From Pseudarthrobacter enclensis (GTDB taxonomy: Bacteria; Actinomycetota; Actinomycetes; Actinomycetales; Micrococcaceae): DNA of 64,000 nucleotides. Position numbers and translations under genes: made by a program. Position 1 is the stretch's first letter, and every line of letters starts with the position of its first letter. Shown piece by piece: positions 57,430 to 64,000 of the stretch. Below the pieces are notes generated by a model, which saw nothing but the letters and a program-made list of their open reading frames with translations, was not told the origin of the DNA and made no database searches. The DNA is taken from positions 186,001 through 250,000 of the forward strand of contig NZ_JAUSRE010000003.1 in the NCBI RefSeq assembly GCF_030811655.1, in the 5' to 3' direction.

Positions 57430-58697
57430 GCAGTTTCGCTGGACGGAGCGTGCGGACGGAGTACGGCGAAGACGCCCAGTGCGGCTGCCTGGATGAGCGT
57501 GATGGTGATGGCCAGGGCAGGAATTGAGCGCTCGTAGAGCAGGCCGATGACGAAGCTTCCGGCCAGCCAGGCGAGCCCGTAGCAGGCCGTGAACATGCCA
57601 TAGGCACTCCCCCGCCGGACCGCGGGGGCCAGGCCCGCCACACCGGCCCGCATGGTGCTTTCCTGCACCCCCATGGCCGCTCCCCACACCAGCACCCCCA
57701 CGACGGCAGCCGCGGTGTTGTTGCTGAAGCCCAGCCACGGGACAGCTGCGGCCAGCACCGGCAGCGCCAGCAGGACCTTCAGCCCGATGCGGTCGAAAAG
57801 CCAACCGGATACCAGTGCTGCCACCGCGTCGACGCCCATGGCACCGGCGTAGAGGACCGGGACAAGCGCCGGCGGGAGGAGCCCGGCGGCCACCAAATGG
57901 AACGAGAGCAGCCCGAACGTTGCGTAGCCGAACATGGTCAGGCTGCTGAACGCGGCGTAGACCCAGTACTGGCGCGGCATGGGAGGAACGTCCCCGGGCA
58001 CGGCCTGGGCAGGATCGACGCCGGGCGTTGCCGGCTGCGGGCCCGGGGATACGGCGGCGGGCTGCACGGTGGCGGCCTCATACACAGCAGGATCAGGGAC
58101 CCTGCGGCGAAGCCAGAACAGAATGAGCATGGCTGCAATCCCGGGAACGGCCAGCAGCAGGAATCCGGGCCCATAGCTGCCCGAGAGCGCCAAGGCAACC
58201 CCCACGAGCAGCGGCCCCACCAAGGCGCCCACCTGGTCTAGCGCCTCATGCAGGGCGAACGCCTTTCCCTGACCCAGCGCCGAACCGGCCTCCGCGAGCA
58301 TGGTGTCCTTCGCCGGGCTTCGCACCGCCTTGCCCAGCCGCTCGGCGAGGACCAGGAGGCAGGCAATCCACAGCGCGTCGGAAATTCCCAGCAAGGGGAC
58401 GGAAATGGCGGTCAGCGCATAGCCGCTGATGGCCAGCGCCCAGCGCAGCCCGGGACGGTCGGCCAGCCGCCCGAACACCAGCCGGAGAACCAGTGCAACC
58501 GCTTCGCCGGCACCGGTGACCACGCTGATCAGCAGCGCAGACGCCCCCAGGGCACCAAGGTAGGGTCCGGTGACGCTCCGGGCGCCCTCGTACACCATGT
58601 CCATGAGCGCACTGACAATCCCGAAAACCAGGATGAAGCGTATGGCGGTCAGGGGCGCCCCGGGAATCGTCCCGCCGGCGCTGCCGCTAGTGCGCAT
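57426..58697 (-). CDS. Major facilitator superfamily transporter
   Basis: 423-residue MFS protein with twelve helices and a long Pro/Ala-rich central loop. Motif A in the first half is FGRLADRPGLRWALAISGYA and in the second half SGWLFDRIGLKVLLAL. ERLGKAVRSPAKDTMLAEAG is characteristic of a subset of actinobacterial MFS permeases. Start at 58697 overlaps the stop of the ftsW gene by 11 bases, so both are transcribed together. Substrate unknown. Confidence 0.85.
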   Translation of the reverse strand: MRTSGSAGGTIPGAPLTAIRFILVFGIVSALMDMVYEGARSVTGPYLGALGASALLISVVTGAGEAVALVLRLVFGRLADRPGLRWALAISGYALTAISVPLLGISDALWIACLLVLAERLGKAVRSPAKDTMLAEAGSALGQGKAFALHEALDQVGALVGPLLVGVALALSGSYGPGFLLLAVPGIAAMLILFWLRRRVPDPAVYEAATVQPAAVSPGPQPATPGVDPAQAVPGDVPPMPRQYWVYAAFSSLTMFGYATFGLLSFHLVAAGLLPPALVPVLYAGAMGVDAVAALVSGWLFDRIGLKVLLALPVLAAAVPWLGFSNNTAAAVVGVLVWGAAMGVQESTMRAGVAGLAPAVRRGSAYGMFTACYGLAWLAGSFVIGLLYERSIPALAITITLIQAAALGVFAVLRPHAPSSETA

Positions 58698-59967
58698 GCT
58701 CCCGGGCCTGCTTCGGGGCGGAGCTGGGGACGGCCGGGCCCGGCAGGTTGCGGCGCCGGCGGAAGGCACGGGAACGGGGAGGGTGCGGAACATCGCCTTC
58801 AGGGCGGGTGACCGCCAGGATCACCCCAATTCCGGCGAGCGAGGACACCATGGCCGAGCCGCCGTAAGAGATGAACGGCAGTGGCACGCCGATGACCGGA
58901 AGCAGCCCGCTCACCATGGCGATGTTGACCACCGCCTGTCCAAGGATCCAGGTGATCACACTGCAGGCGACAATCCGGGAGAATGTGTCAGTGGTCCGGG
59001 CGATGGTCTTGAACACCGCAACGGCCAGGGTGGCGAACAGGCCCAGCACCAGCAGTGTGCCGGCCAGGCCAAGCTCCTCCCCGAGGATGGAGAAGATGAA
59101 GTCGTTGTGGGCTTCGGGGATCCAGTTCCACTTCTGCCGGCTTTGTCCCAGGCCCACGCCGAACCAACCGCCGGAGGCGAGCGCATACGCACCGTGCTGC
59201 GCCTGGTAGCCCATGCCCTGCGCGTCCTCGTCGGACCCCATGCCCAGCCAGGATGAGATGCGCCCCATTCTGTTTCCACTGGTGGCCGCGAGCGCCAGGG
59301 CCGCTACCGCGCAGATCAGGCCCGCAACAGAGAACACCTTCATGCGCACTCCGCCGTAGAACATGGTGGCGGCAAGAATCATCATGATGATCATGGTGGT
59401 GCCCAGGTCATGCCCCAGCGCCACGATGAACATGATCAGCCCGCCGGCGGGCCCCAGCGGAATGACGGCGTGCTTCCACTGGCCCAGCAGCGCCTGCTTG
59501 CGGTCCAGGATTGCGGCAGCCCAGACAATCAGCGAGAGTTTGGCGAACTCGGACGGCTGCGCGGTGAACCCACCCACGCTCAACCAGTTCCGGTTTCCGT
59601 TCACTGACATGCCCAGGGGCGTGAACACCAGCACCAGGGCAACCAGGGAGGCGATCAGCAGCGGCCAGCCCAGTTTCCGGATGCGGGGGACCGGCATCCG
59701 TGCCAGCACCAGCATGATCACCACGCCGGCCACGGTCCACATGGCCTGCTTCAGGGGAAGATCGTACGGATTGTTTCCGGCCGCCACGGATTCCACTGAC
59801 GACGCCGAGGCCACCTCAACGAGTCCGATCGCCGAGAGCGTGAGGACCACGGCGAGGATCAGCGGCCGGAGGCGTCCGGGCGAATCATCTTCCAGCCACA
59901 CCGCCAGCTTGCCCAGCCCGCGCCGGGCAGGACGTCCGCCCGCGCGCTGCTTGTGTCCTGTGTTCAT
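58687..59967 (-). CDS. FtsW/RodA/SpoVE family peptidoglycan glycosyltransferase
   Basis: Lipid II polymerase of 426 residues with about ten helices. The signature NGNRNWLSVGGFTAQPSEFA is at the first extracellular loop, GHDLGTTMIIMMIL contains the conserved Asp region, and EAHNDFIFSILGEELGLAG, and PLPFISYGGSAMVSSLAGIG near the end match FtsW. It is not in a division and cell-wall cluster, so it is probably a paralogue rather than the main FtsW or RodA. Start at 59967 has AGGAACGG upstream. Divergent from the LCP gene, cotranscribed with an MFS gene. Confidence 0.88.
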   Translation of the reverse strand: MNTGHKQRAGGRPARRGLGKLAVWLEDDSPGRLRPLILAVVLTLSAIGLVEVASASSVESVAAGNNPYDLPLKQAMWTVAGVVIMLVLARMPVPRIRKLGWPLLIASLVALVLVFTPLGMSVNGNRNWLSVGGFTAQPSEFAKLSLIVWAAAILDRKQALLGQWKHAVIPLGPAGGLIMFIVALGHDLGTTMIIMMILAATMFYGGVRMKVFSVAGLICAVAALALAATSGNRMGRISSWLGMGSDEDAQGMGYQAQHGAYALASGGWFGVGLGQSRQKWNWIPEAHNDFIFSILGEELGLAGTLLVLGLFATLAVAVFKTIARTTDTFSRIVACSVITWILGQAVVNIAMVSGLLPVIGVPLPFISYGGSAMVSSLAGIGVILAVTRPEGDVPHPPRSRAFRRRRNLPGPAVPSSAPKQAREHAH

Positions 59968-60169
59968 CCGTCCGTTCCTCAGCCTGCACACCCGGGCTTC
60001 CCGCATGGTCGGGTCCGTCACCGGGGGCGGGTACCGCCGAGAAAACACAGTACGCCTCCGCCGGGGCATAGGGCGCAGGCACACGCGCCGCGCCACCAGT
60101 TCTAGGGAAATTGCCAGCTTCGGCATGTAGGGTATCGGAAACCTGTCCCCTCCCGAAGGTCATCTTGTC

Positions 60170-61705
60170 GTGTTCGGTTCCAGAAAATCCCCAAGCCCGG
60201 AACAGGAAGGCTCCAGCCCCTTAGCCTACCCGGGCCAAGGCCAGCTGTACGCCGCCAGTTCGCGCCACCTCCGGCCTTCCCGCCGTGCCCCGCGGTGGGT
60301 CAAGGTCATCACCGGGGTGGTGTCCGTGCTGCTCCTGGGCGTGCTGGCGTTCGGCGGCTACTGGGTGTGGCGGCTGCAGTCCAACATCAGCACCTCCCAG
60401 CTCTCGGCAGGCGGACAGCGGACCGAAGGGGCCGTCAATGACAGCACGGACCGTCTGCAGATCCTGGTCCTGGGCTCGGACACCCGCAGCGGCAACAACA
60501 GCCAGTACGGTTCGCCCGATGACTCCTCCGGGTACGGGCAGTCGGACGTGATGATGCTGCTGGACATCTCAGCTGACAACAAGCACGTCAACGTGGTCAG
60601 CTTTCCACGCGACCTGCTGGTGGACGTCCCTGCGTGCACGGACTCCAAAACCGGACAGAAGTACCCGGAACAGCAGGATGCCATGATCAACAGCGCCATG
60701 AAGCAGGCCGGGATCGGCTGCGCCGTGGACACCGTTAACAAGCTCACAGGGCTGGAAGTGGACCACTTCATGATGGCGGACTTCAACGCCGTCAAGGAGC
60801 TGTCCAACGCCGTGGGAGGCGTGGACGTGTGCGTCAGCTCCGCGGTGGACGATCCCGATTCCGGGCTGCACCTGCCCGCCGGCACCTCGCAGGTGCAGGG
60901 GGAACAGGCCCTGGCCTTCCTGCGCACCCGGCACGCCTTCACCAACGGCGGGGACCTGGGCCGGATCAAGGCCCAACAGGGCTTCCTCGCCTCACTCACC
61001 CGCAAACTGAAGTCCGAGGGCACGCTGGGCAACCCGGAGAAGGTCCTGACCATCGCCGATGTCGTCACCAAGAACCTGACGGTGGATCCGGGACTGTCCT
61101 CGGTTCCCTCGCTGCTGACCATCTCCAACCGGCTGAAGAACATCGATCCCGCCAGCGTCAACTTCATCACCGTACCCACGGTGCCGGCACCGCAGGACCC
61201 CAACCGGCTTGCCTTGGATGAACCGGCGGCGTCCAACTTCTTCAAGGCGCTGCGCAACAGCCCGGACCTGAGCCAGCCCGCGCCGGAGGCCCCCGCCAGC
61301 ACGCCCGCAACACCCGCGGCGCCTGCCTATGACAAGGCCCTGCAGCCAGTTTCCATTGCCAACGGCACAGGCATATCGGGCAGCAGCAACGCGATCGCCG
61401 GGATGCTCTCCGAGGCTGGATTCACCAAGCTGACCAAGCTGCCGGCCCAGACGCAGGGCCAGACCATGGTCTACTACTCCGCCGGGTTCGAAGATGTCGC
61501 CGCGGATGTGGCCTCGCTGTTCGGCCTGCCGGCCAGCAGTGTCCAGAAGGTGGCGAACATCCAGGGCGTGCAACTGTACGCCGGCACGGACTTTGCCACG
61601 GGCACCAAACCCGCCGCTCCGCCGTCGCCCGCGGATTCCTCCGGCGGCGTGGTGGCGCAGACCGGCAGCGACCAGACCTGCGAGTCCACCAACCCGATGG
61701 GATAG
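60170..61705 (+). CDS. LCP (LytR-CpsA-Psr) family protein with LytR_C domain
   Basis: Attaches teichoic-acid or arabinogalactan-like glycopolymers to peptidoglycan. 511 residues. Cytoplasmic N terminus rich in Arg, membrane helix VKVITGVVSVLLLGVLAFGG near 44-63, then the catalytic LCP domain: LVLGSDTRSGNN, GQSDVMMLLDIS, NVVSFPRDLLVDVPAC, and QALAFLRTRHAFTNGGDLGR (conserved Arg residues that bind the lipid pyrophosphate). C-terminal LytR_C domain from about 395 (VSIANGTGISGSSNAIAGML). Start is GTG at 60170 with GAAGGT upstream. Divergent from the FtsW-like gene, forming a wall-assembly module. A terminator follows. Confidence 0.9.
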   Translation: MFGSRKSPSPEQEGSSPLAYPGQGQLYAASSRHLRPSRRAPRWVKVITGVVSVLLLGVLAFGGYWVWRLQSNISTSQLSAGGQRTEGAVNDSTDRLQILVLGSDTRSGNNSQYGSPDDSSGYGQSDVMMLLDISADNKHVNVVSFPRDLLVDVPACTDSKTGQKYPEQQDAMINSAMKQAGIGCAVDTVNKLTGLEVDHFMMADFNAVKELSNAVGGVDVCVSSAVDDPDSGLHLPAGTSQVQGEQALAFLRTRHAFTNGGDLGRIKAQQGFLASLTRKLKSEGTLGNPEKVLTIADVVTKNLTVDPGLSSVPSLLTISNRLKNIDPASVNFITVPTVPAPQDPNRLALDEPAASNFFKALRNSPDLSQPAPEAPASTPATPAAPAYDKALQPVSIANGTGISGSSNAIAGMLSEAGFTKLTKLPAQTQGQTMVYYSAGFEDVAADVASLFGLPASSVQKVANIQGVQLYAGTDFATGTKPAAPPSPADSSGGVVAQTGSDQTCESTNPMG

Positions 61706-61719
61706 AAGACCGTTCGCGG

Positions 61720-61759
61720 AACGTGGATTGCGGGGCCCCAGACCCCGCAATCCACGTTT
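61720..61759. terminator. Terminator of the LCP gene
   Basis: AACGTGGATTGCGGGG and CCCCGCAATCCACGTT, perfect 16-bp stem, with TTT at the end. Confidence 0.9.
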
Positions 61760-61786
61760 GCGTGAATACAGCATCCGCTGTACTTT
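61758..61786 (+). promoter_or_regulatory. Promoter and operator of the CmtR-like regulator
   Basis: TTGCGT (61758-61763), a 17-base spacer, TACTTT (61781-61786), then six bases to the ATG, so leaderless. The palindrome TACAGC-ATCC-GCTGTA (61767-61782) covers the spacer and the start of the -10 box, ideal for repression by the encoded sensor. Confidence 0.65.
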
Positions 61787-61792
61787 CGATCC

Positions 61793-62119
61793 ATGCAAAC
61801 CCTCACCCATGCCCCGGTACTGGCCCGCTTCGGCCACGCCGTCTCGGATCCCACCCGCGCCCGCGTGCTCCTGGCGCTGGCGGAGGGCGCGTCCTATCCC
61901 TCTGATCTTGCGGACAGCGTGGGTGTCTCCCGGCAGAGCATGTCCAATCACCTCACGTGCCTGCGGGGCTGCGGATTGGTGGTTGCGGTTCCGGACGGGC
62001 GCCGCACCCGGTACGAACTCGCGGATGCCGGGATCGGCCATGCCATAAGGGACCTAATCACCGTTGTCCTTGCCGTGGACCCCGCCTGTTGCGCCCCCAA
62101 CGGAGAGTGCCTGGCATGA
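61793..62119 (+). CDS. cmtR: ArsR/SmtB-family metal sensor, CmtR-like
   Basis: 108-residue winged-helix repressor of the ArsR family. Its recognition helix reads VSRQSMSNHLTCLRGCGLVV, with Cys56 and Cys60 where Mycobacterium tuberculosis CmtR uses Cys57 and Cys61 for Cd2+/Pb2+, and a C-terminal cluster PACCAPNGEC (Cys99, 100, 106) corresponding to Cys102. So it should sense Cd2+, Pb2+ or a similar soft metal. ATGA overlap with the CDF gene and the operator upstream support autoregulated metal efflux. Confidence 0.85.
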   Translation: MQTLTHAPVLARFGHAVSDPTRARVLLALAEGASYPSDLADSVGVSRQSMSNHLTCLRGCGLVVAVPDGRRTRYELADAGIGHAIRDLITVVLAVDPACCAPNGECLA

Positions 62120-62838
62120 GCGCCATGAATGTATCTGCCACGCGGCGGCGGGTGCTGACGCGGCGGATCAGGATTTTTGCGGCAGCCACCATCAGCTACA
62201 ACATCGTCGAGGCGGTGGTGGCGTTGTGGGCGGGAGGCGCCGCGGATTCCTCAGCGCTGATCGGGTTTGGTCTGGACTCGGTGATAGAGGTGGCCTCCGC
62301 AATGGCCCTCTCCTGGCAGTTTTCGGCCAAGGATCCCCAGCGGCGAGAGCATCTGACGCTCCGGATCATCGCCGTGTCGTTCTTCGCCCTGGCGGCCTTC
62401 GTCGCCGCGGACTCCATCCGTTCCCTGGCCGGCGGCGGTGAAGCGCAGCACTCGGCGCCCGGCATCGCCATCGCAGCACTGAGCCTGGCCGTCATGCCCG
62501 TCCTGTCCTGGGCCCAGCGCCGGGCCGGCCGCGAAATGGGATCCAGATCTGCGGTGGCGGACTCGAAGCAGACCCTGCTGTGCACCTATCTGTCCGCCGT
62601 ACTGCTGGTGGGACTGGTCCTGAACAGCACACTGGGTTGGTGGTGGGCAGATGCCGGAGCGGCCCTGGTGATTGCGGCCATCGCCGTCCGCGAGGGCATC
62701 AACGCGTGGCACGGCGAGGCCTGCTGCGGTGTTCCAGGCGCCGCCGGCAGCGAACCGGAGGTTGCCGCGTGCTGCCCGGGATGCTCAGCGACAGCGTCCC
62801 GGAGCGTGCTCGGCATTCCCGGGATCAGGGAGAGCTGA
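62116..62838 (+). CDS. Cation diffusion facilitator-like metal efflux protein with Cys-rich tail
   Basis: 240-residue membrane protein with six helices. VVALWAGGAADSSALIGFGL and DSVIEVASAMALSWQF in the first helices, then VADSKQTLLCTYLSAVLL, carry the Asp residues of the metal path. The C-terminal tail has ACCGVPG and AACCPGCSA, rich in Cys, which could capture the metal. It lacks the usual large cytoplasmic C-terminal CDF domain. Cotranscribed with the CmtR-like sensor through an ATGA overlap, so Cd2+, Pb2+ or Zn2+ export is the likely role. Confidence 0.85.
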   Translation: MSAMNVSATRRRVLTRRIRIFAAATISYNIVEAVVALWAGGAADSSALIGFGLDSVIEVASAMALSWQFSAKDPQRREHLTLRIIAVSFFALAAFVAADSIRSLAGGGEAQHSAPGIAIAALSLAVMPVLSWAQRRAGREMGSRSAVADSKQTLLCTYLSAVLLVGLVLNSTLGWWWADAGAALVIAAIAVREGINAWHGEACCGVPGAAGSEPEVAACCPGCSATASRSVLGIPGIRES

Positions 62839-62855
62839 CGGACAAACTCCTTTTG

Positions 62856-64000
62856 TCAGCGGGCCAGTTGTCCCTCCGGCTCACGTTCCGGCATTGCCGG
62901 TTTGGCCGGGCCGGTGCCTGCAGGCGGGGAAGGCACGACGGCGGGATCCAGCCTTTTGTTCGCCCAGCGCCGGAGCGGCCGCTCCACAAAGCGGAAGGAC
63001 GCGTAGGCCAGCAGCACGGTAAGCGCTGCAGTCAGGGCGATGCGAAGGGGCAGGGACGGAATCAGCCGCATCAGCAGCAGGTAGACAGGCAGGTGCCACA
63101 GATACATGCCGTAGGACAAGTCCCGGCCAGGACGGGACAGCCAGGGGTGGCTGAGGAACCGCGAGAAGAACCCGGCAGGTTGCAGGACCAGGGATCCGAT
63201 CAGCACGGCGGCCAGCACGGCCAGCGCCGTGGGACCAACGCTCCAGAAAGTGTTGAACCAGGCACCCGGGGCGTCCGGTTCCTTGAGCAGGAACAATGCT
63301 GCAACCAGGGCGGCGCCGGCAACCGGGGCGGCCCAGCGGGCGGCGGACGCCAGGGCGTTGTGGACTCGGGAGCCCTTCCGGACTGCGGTGAACAGCAGGG
63401 CGAGCGCGCAGCCGGCCAGCAGTTCGTCGGCCCTGGTGTCCGGTCCGTTGTAAATCCGGGCCAGCGGCTGGCCGGCATTGACCAGCAGGAACCGGTTCAG
63501 CACGAAAGCGGCGGCCACGGCTGCGGTAGCCACCGCTGCGGTGCGGACCCTCCAGAAGCGGAGCATCGCCAGCAGGAGCAGCGGCCACACGAGGTAGAAC
63601 TGTTCCTCCACGGCGAGCGTCCAGGTAGGGCCGAGGGTTTCGCCGGCGATGGACTGGCCGAATGCGCCGAAGTGCGCCAGGTTCATCACGTAGCCGGCGG
63701 CCGGAAGGACGAACCCCGCCTGGCCGCCCCAGCCTGAGGCCGGGAACACGAGGCCGACGCCCACGATCACCGCGCAGAGTGCCAGCAGCGCGGGCCAAAG
63801 GCGCGCCAGGCGCCTGGCGTAAAAGATGCCCAGGCGGAGCCGGCCGGTGGCCATCCATTCCTTCATGATCAACAGGGTGATGACGAAACCGCTCAGCGTG
63901 AAGAAGACGTCGACGCCGATGGAGCCACCGGGCATCGACTCGGTAGCCGTGTGAAAGAAGAAGACGCCTGCCACGGCGATGGTGCGAAGCCCGTCCAGGG
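62856..64000 (-). CDS. Acyltransferase 3 family membrane protein, start beyond window edge
   Basis: Integral membrane O-acyltransferase (OafA/OatA/Acyl_transf_3). At least 381 residues with ten helices are visible; the frame continues past base 64000 and reads LDGLRTIAVAGVFFFHT at the edge, the typical opening of the family, so only a few residues are missing. Further motifs include IGVDVFFTLSGFVI, FYARRLARLWPALLA, LGPTWTLAVEEQFYLVWPLL and DLSYGMYLWHLPVY. Such enzymes acylate peptidoglycan, exopolysaccharide or lipids; the substrate is open. Adjacent LCP and FtsW-like genes make a cell-envelope role likely. It converges with the CDF gene with a gap of 17 bases. Confidence 0.88.
   Translation of the reverse strand, partial: LDGLRTIAVAGVFFFHTATESMPGGSIGVDVFFTLSGFVITLLIMKEWMATGRLRLGIFYARRLARLWPALLALCAVIVGVGLVFPASGWGGQAGFVLPAAGYVMNLAHFGAFGQSIAGETLGPTWTLAVEEQFYLVWPLLLLAMLRFWRVRTAAVATAAVAAAFVLNRFLLVNAGQPLARIYNGPDTRADELLAGCALALLFTAVRKGSRVHNALASAARWAAPVAGAALVAALFLLKEPDAPGAWFNTFWSVGPTALAVLAAVLIGSLVLQPAGFFSRFLSHPWLSRPGRDLSYGMYLWHLPVYLLLMRLIPSLPLRIALTAALTVLLAYASFRFVERPLRRWANKRLDPAVVPSPPAGTGPAKPAMPEREPEGQLAR

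Noticed and set aside
1..64000. CRISPR arrays, prophage or insertion sequence
   Set aside because: No regularly spaced repeats, integrase, transposase or phage structural genes were seen.
1..64000. tRNA or rRNA genes
   Set aside because: No cloverleaf with TTCGAATCC-like T arm or conserved rRNA segments was found by eye; small ones could be missed.

Overview
The window reads as chromosomal DNA of a high-GC actinobacterium, most like Arthrobacter or Pseudarthrobacter (Micrococcaceae). This rests on the menaquinone pathway, mycobacterial-type sulfite reductase and CmtR-like sensor, ANTAR regulators, PhoX and LCP proteins, and many starts that look leaderless (a TANNNT box 6-7 nt before ATG). 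No rRNA, tRNA, CRISPR array, prophage or recognisable insertion sequence was found.

Layout. 1-3.9 kb: end of a FadR-type regulator, small membrane proteins and an in-frame fusion of a catalase-like domain with an SRPBCC domain. 3.9-18.0 kb: a sulfur-assimilation region on the minus strand with ferredoxin-NADP reductase, siroheme synthase CobA/CysG, an SsuABC-type sulfonate transporter, CysN-CysD-CysH (APS-type reductase), sulfite reductase and a sirohydrochlorin chelatase; RtcB and two SRPBCC genes sit inside it. 18.0-20.4 kb: a UPF0126 channel, a SUKH-like protein and an AbiEi/DUF559 nuclease-like gene bracketed by two related 93-94 bp palindromic repeats. 20.6-33.5 kb: menaquinone genes (polyprenyl synthase, menJ, menG, menF, menD, menC) interrupted by an amino-acid ABC transporter and phoX. 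33.6-42.8 kb: a PLP decarboxylase, a non-canonical NRAMP transporter, an operon of ABC exporter, MarR/GbsR-like regulator and CorA, a divergent MFS gene, and a PAP2 phosphatase. 43-49.3 kb: a VOC protein, a CitA/CitB-type two-component system and the divergent NMT1/SsuA-type ABC transporter it probably controls. 49.4-57.4 kb: hydrolase, MFS, two ANTAR proteins, trxB, a MarR regulator and several small unknown genes. 57.4-64 kb: MFS, FtsW/RodA, LCP protein, CmtR-like sensor with a CDF metal exporter, and a truncated acyltransferase.

How the parts fit. Sulfonate import and sulfate activation converge on sulfite. Sulfite reductase needs siroheme (CobA plus the chelatase) and reduced ferredoxin (Fpr), all encoded within 14 kb. 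The promoters of cobA, ssuA and sir share a TGTGACG motif. The most unusual non-coding signals are a 60-bp palindrome present twice (one copy forms the end of menC), the repeat pair around the DUF559 gene, and the high number of leaderless promoters. All assignments come from reading the sequence; no database search was possible.
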